From the NCBI GenBank assembly GCA_964058845.1, contig CAXKVR010000581.1, forward strand, positions 1 through 24,056: a stretch of 24,056 nucleotides of DNA, read 5' to 3'. The notes below the pieces were generated by a model. It did not search any database. It had not been told where the DNA came from and saw nothing but the letters and a program-made list of their open reading frames with translations. Positions 11,321 to 21,300 of this stretch are shown here, piece by piece. The stretch is from Carex sylvatica. Taxonomy: Eukaryota > Streptophyta > Magnoliopsida > Poales > Cyperaceae. Numbering within the stretch: position 1 is the first letter of the stretch; every line of letters starts with the position of its first letter. Position numbers and translations under genes: made by a program.

Positions 11321-12019
11321 TCGCAGGTACCTTAGACGATTTCCCTTTTAAAATTAAATCTCAGTCGTTTTCTAGATTCGGGCTAGCACAAGGGGTAGTA
11401 TTATTGGGGTTTGAGATTCGTGCAGGTTAAGAAGAACATTCCAGATCCACTAAGTGTAAAAGATTTCCTTGTGCAGTAAAGGGACATGCAATTTCAAATG
11501 TTTTGAGATCTATGCATAAAACTTTATGTTTTGGAGATTTGTGTATGAAGATAAATAACTTGGTGGATTTGGAATTGCAGGGTCTGATTTTTTGGAATCA
11601 CAACAGATTTATTTCTGATTTGATTAAGTTCCGTATAATATACGATTGAAATAAAGTTCGTAGAAACAACTTTAAAACATGTGTATCAAGTATATAGTTA
11701 TTTTCTAAACAAAAAAGAAAGAGTACGAATTTTGTTACGAATTGAGCAGCTCCAATCAAATATCGTACCAAATTTAATTTTGATACTCATTGGATCTCCC
11801 TCTAACAATTCTACTCTTAATTTTTTAGTGAATTTGGACTCGTGAATTATGCAGAATATCCATCAGCAAAAAGATTAAATTTCAGAACTTTCTTTGTTGG
11901 TCAAGGAAAATATAAGTACTCGAAAAAATAAAATTTATAATTACGATACTGTAGAGAATGAAATATTTCCCGTTAAATTGATCTTCTGTTTTCAAGAGTT
12001 GTAACGGTTAAGAGGTCAA
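11321..12019. other. Intergenic stretch without a recognisable feature
   Basis: I see no convincing open frame, RNA gene or repeat in this AT-rich sequence. It is the right flank of the first foldback insertion. Confidence 0.6.
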
Positions 12020-12031
12020 TAAAGTAGACAG

Positions 12032-12185
12032 TAAGGACCTGTTCGGTGCGTTACTGTGCTTGTGGGAAAAAAAAAATTCACTCAGACTGAATTTTTTTTT
12101 CCCACGAGCACAGTAAAAATCAGTTCAATTTTTTTCTATTCCGGTGCTCATTCTCCAGCTCATTGAATGGCCGAACAGGCTCTAA
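12032..12185. mobile_element. Tourist-like (PIF/Harbinger) MITE, 148 bp
   Basis: The element (12035-12182) starts GGACCTGTTCGG and ends CCGAACAGGCTC, which reads GAGCCTGTTCGG in reverse complement and is close to the Tourist GGGCCTGTTTGG terminus. The flanking TAA at 12032-12034 and 12183-12185 is the 3-bp duplication expected of this superfamily. Inside, TTACTGTGCTTGTGGGA with an A run pairs with its reverse complement at about 12051-12116. A longer direct repeat, TAAAGTAGAC, also lies at 12020-12029 and 12183-12192. Confidence 0.7.
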
Positions 12186-12192
12186 AGTAGAC

Positions 12193-13436
12193 GTATTGCA
12201 ATTGATTTGATATAGTTGGTATGAAATTGTTTACTTGAGTGTAATCCGGATGACCTACAGATTAAGCAAATTAGTTGACTTTTGAAAATAGATCTTTGAA
12301 AGAATATTTAGAAGTTATGCAAAAGCAATTTCACTAGATTAATCGGTAGTTTAGCTTATTATAATTGTTTCCTATATCCTGTTGATGTCGGTTTTTTACG
12401 AGAGACTTTATCTTATTTTTACGCATTTTGAGTAGGACACTCTTTTAGTTCTATGTTTGATATAATTACAAATACTGATCGATGTGTTGTGCTGCACTTA
12501 CTAATGCAAATATTTCTGGTTGCTTCTACCATGGAATTTCAAAAAAGAAAGAATATTTAGATACAATTTAGTTTCTTGTACATTGGATGTGTAGTACCAA
12601 GCAAGCAAAAATCTTATTTTGTCTGCCTTGAAAAAAAAATGTTCGCAAAATGATGTTCTTACGAACTTAAAATTATTAAGATTGTTGATGAGTTTTAACT
12701 AAAAAATATGAGTAAATCATCTTCGACAATAAATTCAAATAATTGTAACCAATCTAATTCGTTAGTAATGTGTTTATATGCTAAATTTGTTAAAATTTAG
12801 TTTTATTTACTGTAAATTCAAGAAATCAAGAAATAATTAAAAATAATGCATTCAATTAATTTATTTTTAACCGCTTAATTTTTCTTTACTAGATGAATTA
12901 CATAAATTGTAACTTGTAAATATAATTATATGTAACATTATGAAAAATATAATTCGGAAATTTATAATCAAATGCATTATACGAAACACTTGAATGTGTT
13001 TTCAATAAAGTATGAAATATTTGATGAGCAAACAATATTTTCTGAACATATGAACAAGAGAATATGTTAGTTTAAATTTAAACAGCAATAAACATATTAT
13101 GTGAAAATTTATTCAATTGAAATAGGTGTTAATGTTAATTTGAAAATTTGGAAATATTTACAAATAGATATTTGAAAGACAAGATTTTATATGAGATTGA
13201 TATAATATATAAAATTTATACAAGCTAACGTTTATATTTTATTAATTAATAATGGGACTAATTTACCAATTTGAGAACTTTAAGGTCAAATGTAAAATTC
13301 TCCCTTCCTCCCTCTCGCGCTTCTTTCTTTTTTCCACCCTGTCGTCGCTCTCTCGCTCGCTCTCTCTATTTCTATCTCACCGACGCAGAAAAATGAAAAC
13401 GAAATGAAAATAAAAAGTCAAGGATCACGGACGTCT
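12193..13436. other. Intergenic stretch, very AT-rich, ending in a CT-rich island
   Basis: I see no gene. The last part (about 13300-13380) is a pyrimidine-rich island of CTCTC and TTCTTTC runs with higher GC, like a plant core-promoter Y patch or 5' leader, but no open frame follows. Confidence 0.5.
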
Positions 13437-13639
13437 AATCTACCCTCTTTCCGGTGCACCGTTAACCGGATCAAGGGTCCGGTTAACCAATAACCGGAAA
13501 AATCAATAATTTCCGGTTATCCATTAACCAGTACTTTTCAAATGGTCCGGGAAGTGGTTAACCGGAAATTATTGATTTTTCCGGTTATCGGTTAACCGGA
13601 TTGGGTAAAAATCGAATTTTTATAAAAAAGAGGTAGATT
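13437..13639. mobile_element. Hairpin-forming MITE-like element, 203 bp, with 41-bp near-perfect inner arms
   Basis: The outer ends AATCTACCCTCTTT (13437) and AAAGAGGTAGATT (to 13639) are inverted. The inner arms 13479-13519 and 13559-13599 are reverse complements with a single mismatch and contain CCGGTTAACC and AAATCAATAATTTCCGG. The GGTTAACCGG motif also recurs at 13461-13469. I see no clear target-site duplication, so the superfamily is unassigned. Confidence 0.7.
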
Positions 13640-15489
13640 CCGTAATTTATTAATTTTTTTGAACATTTATAAAAATTTCGGAAATTCCGTGGCTTAACTA
13701 AATATTATTTTAAAGAAGTACAAAGTGAAATGTTTAATTGGATAAATTTTCTATGAGTTAGTAATATTTCCTTGTCAGAGGGGTATTAATTGGTGCTGAT
13801 TAAGTTACATATATAAAAGTCACAAGCAATTTGAGAATGAAAATTAAATTGAACTACTATAGGCCTTCAACTTTGATGAGTAAATAAGGTTAAGTAAAAA
13901 TAAATTGAGTTTGACGGTTGAACTTAGACTTGAATCTGGACCTTGATATTTTTTGCACACTTGGACCGTTGGGTAATTGTTGGATGTAAATAAATAGAAA
14001 TGATAAAGAAAATAAAATTTTGCTAAATTACTTAAATCTAAAACAAAATGAAATAAAAAGGAAATGAAAGGAAGTTACTAAATAAAATATGGGATTTAAT
14101 ATTTAAGGACACATATTGTTTTTTTTATACTGATCTTGATAAGTATTGATCGATGCACATATATATTTTTCTGTTATAGGTAAAATTAAGAAAGAGACTG
14201 AGGAGACAAAAGTGTTCAAGAAAAACATATTGCTAGTGATCTCACTTGATTACCCTACGATATCAGGTGCGAGGTTATTGGATTAGTCTGAGATTCATGA
14301 CTAGGAATTAAATCGTAACTCGCTGTACATTTTGAATATTTGATTGACTGCATTGATTAAACTATTGCATCATATGCATAGCCTAATACAACTGAAACTG
14401 AATTACAGGTAAGTCTGTTGACTGTCATGTTGATATAGTTTATCAATTGGTTGATTCTTATTGTAAATGATTGATTGAGATCACAATGATTGAATTGATT
14501 GAATATGAAATACTGTAATCCTTGAACCTCCATATAGTGGAGAAAAATGATTAATATATCATAAAGTCTAGCTAGCTACTAGACTTTACTCCATGACCCT
14601 TATGCGCATATGGTGAATGGCCCCAACTGAACCCAGTACCGGTTGGGTAGAGGATATTAAATAAATTGTGAATTGTGACTGTAATACTAATGAACTATGG
14701 TAATTGTCTTATCAATTATTTTCTTTCCGATAATGACAGTACTGTGATATTGATTTCTTATTGTTTCCGTTAACTGATTGTCAGAATAGTTAGAACGGTA
14801 TAAGCCCTAACATTATAAATGCATGTTATGGTATCTATTAGTGTTACCAGACTAGAAATTGTAAAGTTAAGAAATCAAATATTATCAGACTTAGTGGTTG
14901 TAAAAATTAGGTCCCAAACATTACTAGACTTAAAGGATTAAAATATTTTGACCCAAACCATTTATTCTAATACGATCCTTAGTGTTCTGATTTATTTATC
15001 TAATTTTTGTTGTTCAATTGGATATTATTATTGAGCATTTGCATTCGTCATTATAAAATGAACTGTATATTTATTGTGCGGTGATTTCATTCTGAATGTA
15101 GATTTCCTTCGAATCCAATAATCTAAGTGGCAATCAGCACTGAGAAATAATTTATTATTTCTCACTTGTTTTTTCTTGTGGGTTACAGGTTTATTATACG
15201 AAGATAAAGAGTGTTTCTGAGTTATATTTGACAGCAGGGCCATCTAGTGATATGTGATTTGGGTTATTTTATCTGACATGGTGTATAGAGGATTTCTCTA
15301 GCATCATCCACTATAAAATGTCAGGTAATTTCTTGTTAAATAAATTGGGATGTGGCAAAAAATAATTGATACTATTGGCAATGCATAAAAAGATTCATGC
15401 CTTGTGTTACGTACACTAAATGGTAAATAGATGCGGTAGTTTAAATCCAGCCGGATCTCCTATGCTCCTGTTACGACCCGTAAGTTACG
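13640..15489. other. Intergenic region, possibly decayed LTR-retrotransposon sequence
   Basis: No coding remains are visible. The texture from about 14200 on, including the 15240-15480 part ending CCTGTTACGACCCG, looks like non-coding LTR or leader sequence of a plant Ty3/gypsy element. I cannot find paired LTRs, a primer-binding site or a polypurine tract. A 9-bp-stem hairpin lies at 14563-14587 (AAAGTCTAG and CTAGACTTT). Confidence 0.3.
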
Positions 15490-16553
15490 CTTCAACTGCC
15501 GAAATTTTTATTAATACTAAAAAAAATACAAAATTTTCAAATCTACATCCGATTTGTAAAAATTTCAGAATATATTCAATCTGAAAAATTATTTTGCGAA
15601 TCCAGGACCTGAATCTGCAGAATAATTTCCGGATCCAAGGTTTCTCTTTCCGGAAAATTATTTATCGGAAATAGAATTTTCTGATTTTTTTATTTTAATT
15701 AAATATAAAAATATTCTATTTTTTATTTTTATTGAAATATTAGAAATTTTTTTATATTTCTTTGAAAATAGATAAACTACTGTATAATTGAATTTATTAG
15801 AAAGACTGCGACAAATAATTCGGATTAATATTTTTTAGGTCGATTTTTTTGCAGCTGTAAGAAAAATTAAAATATTTAATTTTGTGTTAGTGAAAAAAAA
15901 ATATTTTGGATCTAAGGTATTGACCCAGCTCAAAAGTCACTTATGGATAAGTAAATAAATTATCATAGTCCTTCTAGTACATTCAAATTCTAAGATACTC
16001 CATCTATTTTTGAAAAAAACATTTTTTTTTAAATTTGGTAGTAACTACCAAAGATATATTAATAAATTTGATTACAACCATATGTCCTAACTTATTGTTA
16101 AGTTTTTATTACATCACTCCGAACTTGTTTTGATCTACTTCCAAATTCCCAACAGTTGTTGAGCCAATATGTTTCCCTTTTTTGCAAAACATCAACCATA
16201 GTCGCGCATCCTCTTCTGCTCTATTTGTCACTATTTGAGATGGTAACTTCGTGCCTCGAAAAATCACTTCATTGCGCTGCCTCCAAATAAACCAAAGAAC
16301 ATTAATTTGACATTTCAACAGAGAGCAACGATAGAAAACAAAATGATTTGACATTTATCAGAAATGTTATATTCGGTAAATAATTTATCGGAAAGAGAAA
16401 TCTTGCATCTGGATAATAATTCTGCGGATTCAGACCTTGGATCTGTAGAATAATTTTTCGGATTGGTCAGATTCTTAAAATTTTGCAAATCGTACGTGGA
16501 TTTAAATTTTTTGTAATTTTTTGGGATATCAATAAAATTTTCGGCTTCAACTG
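15490..16553. mobile_element. Second foldback Mutator-like element, 1046 bp, with a LINE remnant in place of its inner right arm
   Basis: The element (15499-16544) starts CCGAAATTTT and ends AAAATTTTCGG. It is flanked by the perfect 9-bp direct repeat CTTCAACTG (15490-15498 and 16545-16553), the duplication length of Mutator-like elements. The outer ~190 bp form an inverted repeat (15499-15690 with 16357-16544). The left arm to about 16030 aligns end to end with the left arm of the element at 10182-11312, sharing for example TTGAAATATTAGAAAT, TTAGAAAGACT and ATCTATTTTTGAAAAA. The matching inner part of the right arm, about 340 bp, is absent. Confidence 0.85.
16034..16356 (-). pseudogene. 5'-truncated LINE fragment (C-terminal end of a non-LTR reverse-transcriptase ORF)
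   Basis: A minus-strand open frame (16354-16109, 81 codons) contains LWFIWRQRNEVIFRG, the W-x-IW-xx-RN-x-x-F pattern that follows the zinc-binding (zf-RVT) region in plant LINE ORF2 proteins. Downstream on the same strand come about 70 nt of non-coding sequence, a palindrome (TTTGGTAGT-A-ACTACCAAA, 16052-16034) and an A-run at about 16030-16022, consistent with a LINE 3' end. The 5' end is cut at the foldback element's right arm. I see no target-site duplication. It is dead: only the last fragment of ORF2 remains. Confidence 0.7.
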
Positions 16554-17686
16554 TCCATGTTCTTAGAAATTAGTTCAGTCCAAAAATAAATATGAACTTA
16601 TGAAAAAATAGTACCTAGTTATGTTTCTTGATTTTTGCTAAGAAAAAAATTAGCTACTAAATGTAAATTGGATATTTAAAATGAGAGCAATTTCATAAAA
16701 AAAATTATATAAAAAAAATTGGGCAGAAGTTTATTTTATATAGAATATTAAAGACATGTGTAATGACGATTCGCCACCCAATAATTCTTGTAGAAGTACA
16801 TAATTATTTTTATTATCTTAAGAGATATGTATATCTTTCTCATTACAGATAATGTGACATATAAGTCATCCGATCAAAATAGATAAAAAAAAAGGAAGAA
16901 ACAAAATCGGATGAATAAAAGCATATATAATTTGATATACTTTGAAAGTTTGGAAAATCACTGTTTTTTTAACGATAAAAGACAGTGATTTTGTACCTAT
17001 CTTGATAAATAGTAAAAAAATTTCAAAAATTGTAAAATTTCATCTTCAGACATATTTTAGTATAAATATCATGTTGAACGGTTTGAATTGACAATTTAGA
17101 CTTTAAAAATAAAAATATAAAATATAAAGTATGATAAAATATGAAAAATATGAGAGATATTGGAACCCTCCTCAAACCATTTATATGTCAAAGTGCTCGA
17201 TGAATGACCATTAATTTTCAAATTACATCAAACGAAATTGATTAACAACTTATTTAAACTATATAGCTGTCATTTTACTTATTTTTGTTTAATAATCTTT
17301 TGACCGGCTATCACAATTATTAAATAAATTTGTTTTTAATACAAACTATCTGAATAAATAAATAGAATGAGACCTGCATTTTCATTTTTAATCTAGCACG
17401 AATCAGAAAGCGGTATTTCTATAATTCAAATATGTACTGAAATTACTTTGATTGAAAAAATCAGATCACATGCGAAATTTTGTATTTAGATGGGATCTGA
17501 CCTCGTACTTTTAGCATGAAGGACTATTGTAATCACTTCATTAAGATTTTTAGGTCTAGAAAACGACTGAGATTCGTCAGTTTTTTTTTTTTTTTTTACG
17601 TTCTATATAGTATGAAAATGAAAATACTACGATATTTTAGTTTTTCAAAGAATTATAGCAATGCCGTTATTTCTTTAATATATTTT
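16554..17686. other. Intergenic stretch without a recognisable gene
   Basis: This AT-rich sequence has one 11-bp-stem hairpin (AAAATCACTGT, 16954-16964, with ACAGTGATTTT, 16982-16992). I see no coding or RNA gene; the short open frame at 17516-17698 has no recognisable motif. Confidence 0.6.
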
Positions 17687-18097
17687 GTGCAGATATAGGG
17701 CTGCAAACGAATCGAACTTACTCTAATTTGAGCTTAATTTAAATTAATTTCGAACTAAGTTTGATTTGAATTAATTTCGAATTGAATTTTTAACGAACTC
17801 AATTTCTTTATGAATTTTTTTACGACAGGGAAGAGTGATGACTTATGGCTGGGCGGCCTTATATTTTAACTTTTAAGTCATCAACGAACATAAGTCATCA
17901 GCAGAAATTAATGGTTTACGTTACTTTGAGATTCGAACTAGAATAGTTCACGAGCCTATTTCGAATGAACTAGATCCAATTTGAATTTGATTTTAAATTA
18001 ATTTCGAACTATTTTGAATCAAATTTTTTACGAACTTTTCAAATCAAACTCGATCGAATCACGAACTACTAATTTTTTGTGCAGCCCCAGTGCAGAA
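17687..18097. mobile_element. hAT-like MITE, about 395 bp, in the upstream region of the ascorbate peroxidase gene
   Basis: The left end reads ATAGGGCTGCAAACGAATCG and the right end, reversed, TGGGGCTGCACAAAA, a TAGGG-type hAT terminus common in plant MITEs. Candidate 8-bp duplication: GTGCAGAT at 17687-17694 and GTGCAGAA at 18090-18097 (7 of 8). The body is full of TTCGAA, TTCGAAC and AATTTCGAACT motifs in both orientations. A short hairpin lies inside (TGATGACTTATG, 17836-17847, and its exact reverse complement, 17889-17900). Confidence 0.65.
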
Positions 18098-18371
18098 TGT
18101 CGTAAGCTGGAAGAGAAAATCTCAAAACTAAAAAAATAGAACCGACAAATTGTTTTTTCTGAATCACCAAAGAAAACGGAACTGATAAACTGGAGATTCG
18201 TCTAGTAATTTCGGTGCAATCTGAGAGGCTGAACAGCGAACACCCATGGCCAATAGTTTCGTCAAATAGACACAGGCCAAGTGTCAACACCTCCTAGTTC
18301 AAAACCTGCTAAAACCCTTTCCCTTCCAACAAGCAAGAGACAACGGATCCCCTCTCACTCGATCGCACCTC
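18098..18371 (+). promoter_or_regulatory. Upstream region and 5' leader of the ascorbate peroxidase gene
   Basis: This is all that separates the MITE from the start codon. A telo-box (AAACCCT, 18312-18318), frequent just downstream of plant transcription starts, and CT-rich leader-like sequence (18300-18371) suggest the start lies near 18290-18310. No clear TATA box is visible. Confidence 0.4.
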
Positions 18372-21300
18372 ATGGCCACTTTTCTCTCCTCCAAAACCGC
18401 CGCTGCGGCGATTGCACGGTCGGCGATCCAAAATCACCTGCGCCCTCTCTCCTTTGCTGGATCTCGCGTCACCGTTTCCTCTTTTCGTCGTTCGTCTCCT
18501 CCTACCTCTTCTCTCCACATCGGTTTCGCTCAGGTTCGTGCTATATATGAATTTGGTGGGTTTAAACTGAGAACGTGATGCATAGTCTACACACTTACCT
18601 CAAATGGATCAATTTTGAAAGATAAACCATTCGGACCTAATGCATTTCACTTCAGGCCTTGAACAACGGCAAAGTGAAAAAAAAAAATCAGGAACAAGCA
18701 GCTTGTTTTATTTGATAGTCAATTATAACTTTTCTTTTATTTATTATAGTTTGCGGTATGTTACTCTGGGATAGCCATCGCAACTCAAGAAATTTACTAC
18801 TTCCTTACATTACTTATGACTTGCTAGGATACCTACTGACTATACTGCCATTATGATCTCCATGGCACCGATTCATCCAATTTAGTTTGCTTTCATTTGT
18901 TTTTCTTTTTGTCCATTTGTTTTTCTTTTTGTCCATTTGTTTTGTTGTTTTAAGTGCTCAACTGAATCGCTAATTGAGATTTTAAGTAACCTGGAAGCTC
19001 AATTCAGCCTTAAAAAACTAAGATATACAAATTAGAATACAGACTATCCCAAAGTCTGTACATTACAGTACTTTGGAACCATTTCAGAGTACCATCACTG
19101 GTATGCTCCAGCCAAAATTACAACTGCACCAGTCATACCAACAGTTAATACATGAGCTCTCATTAAGCTCACATAGTTGCCAATGTCCTGTAGCAACGTG
19201 GCCTGCAAAGTATAATGGCGACACGTGCAATGAGCTCCTCTGTGCAAGCAGCATCAGATCCAGCTCAGCTGAAAAGCGCCAAAGAGGATATCAAGGAGCT
19301 CCTCAGGACTAAATTCTGCCACCCAATATTGGTAAGAAGAATAAAAATATAAAAAACCGCATGTTATTTTGTATATTGAACATAAACTACTGTTGAATAT
19401 ATGTCGAATTTGCTTGGAAGTTTCTAGTTTTGAGAAATTATAGGGAAACCACCTTTTCCTTATTTTCGAATTCTATTCTGTTGATTTCTGCTACGCACTG
19501 TTTAAGTTATGTACTTTTTAGTGTTTCAAGATGCGGCCAATGATAAGAAAACGATAAAAGTATCATTGCAGGAACAAACTTCAGGGTGAATCACTAATCA
19601 ATTAGACTTAAAGGTCATCAGTTATTATATACACTAAAACTTATGCTACTTTAATGGTGTTGCCTTAATATCAGTTGTATAATAAAGTAGATCATAAATA
19701 ATAAAAAGGTTATTTAATGCTCTCTGATGAGATCATAGAATTTGTGATCGACAAATATTTATATAGTATTTGAAGATAACCTCAGTTCTGTAATATATGT
19801 GGCTGTAATTTAGGTTCGGTTGGGATGGCATGATGCTGGAACATATGACAAAACCATTCAAGAGTGGCCGCAAAGAGGTGGTGCTAATGGAAGCCTTAGA
19901 TTTGAAATTGAGCTGAAGCATGGGGCCAATGCCGGTATATTTATTTTCCTAAAGTTCAATTTCTTTGTTATGATTTTGAAAAAGTACACACTGGTGTTCT
20001 GCAACATTTGCAAATGAAGCCAACACTTTTCTTTCTAATATTTGCAAGTACCAATTAGCTCATATATTATGCGAGGAATGTGATGGTTCTGATTTCTGAA
20101 GCACTTTTAATTGAGTATGAAAATCCCAGGGCAGTTTAGCCATTAACAGCTAGGTTCCATTTGTAATTGGCCCCAAAAGTTCTGTTGATCAGTTGTATTA
20201 TAAAATTTTGCCTGTTATTTGTGAATGTCATATTATTTTTGGTGTAATTTTCATGAAAATTTTATTCATTTCATAACATGTAAACATGTTTTCATGGTAC
20301 CAATGTAGGTCTCGTAAATGCTTTAAAACTTGTCCAACCAATCAAAGACAAGTATGCAGGCATAACGTACGCTGATTTATTTCAGCTAGCCAGTGCCACG
20401 GCAATAGAGGTGATTTGATTGCCCCTGTTACTTCATATTATACTTATGCATCCATGATGTAATCTGCAGAAATTATTTTATATTTTTCTTATTATTTTAG
20501 GAAGCTGGTGGCCCAAAAATCCCTATGAAGTATGGGAGGGTTGATGTAACTACACCTGAGCAGTGCCCTCCTGAGGGGAGGCTTCCTGGTAAGCAGTAAT
20601 TGAGTTCAGAAAATCTCACATACTTCAAAAGTGTTTATCATCTTCTAGTTTCAGTAACCATGTCATTTCATGACTTTGCATTTAGCTGCGGGACCACCTT
20701 CTCCAGCTGATCATTTAAGGAAGGTTTTCTACAGAATGGGGCTTAATGACAAGGTTTAATTTTAATACGATTGTCCTTTGGATATTTTGTTGATTATTTG
20801 TTGAGCTGCAATGCATTTCTTTTGTATTTTCTTGGTTCACTTATTGCAGGAAATAGTGGCATTATCTGGAGCACATACGCTTGGGAGGTCCAGGCCTGAG
20901 CGAAGCGGCTGGGGCAAGCCCGAAACAAAATATACAGTATGTTATTTAATCAACTAATTAATTGTTCTTGACCTATATTGGATGTTATTTTACATTTTTC
21001 CTCACAATAAACCTCTGTATTTGTGTTTCTACTGAAATTGTTCTGTAATCCAACATTTAAGACATAGTTTTTACTAATTTAAGCAAGAAAAGAAAGTATT
21101 AACTACAGCTCAGAACCTGGTCAGTCCCCTAGCCTGACTCAAGATTGTATACTTGTAAAAGAAATGATATTATTTGTTATAATCAAAATTTTGATCTCTT
21201 AACAGAAAGATGGACCTGGTGCACCTGGTGGCCAGTCCTGGACTGCCCAATGGTTGAAGTTCGACAATAGCTATTTCAAAGTACAATCTCTTTCTCTAAA

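Noticed and set aside
13640..15489. Possible full LTR retrotransposon
   Set aside because: The texture is suggestive, but I found no paired long terminal repeats, primer-binding site, polypurine tract or gag/pol coding, so I report only a low-confidence region entry.
17516..17698. 60-codon plus-strand open frame before the hAT-like MITE
   Set aside because: It contains a poly-Phe stretch from a T run, has no recognisable motif and ends at the MITE boundary.
19073..19312. 79-codon open frame over exon 2 of the peroxidase gene
   Set aside because: It is in the wrong frame relative to the conserved peroxidase sequence and overlaps the true exon.
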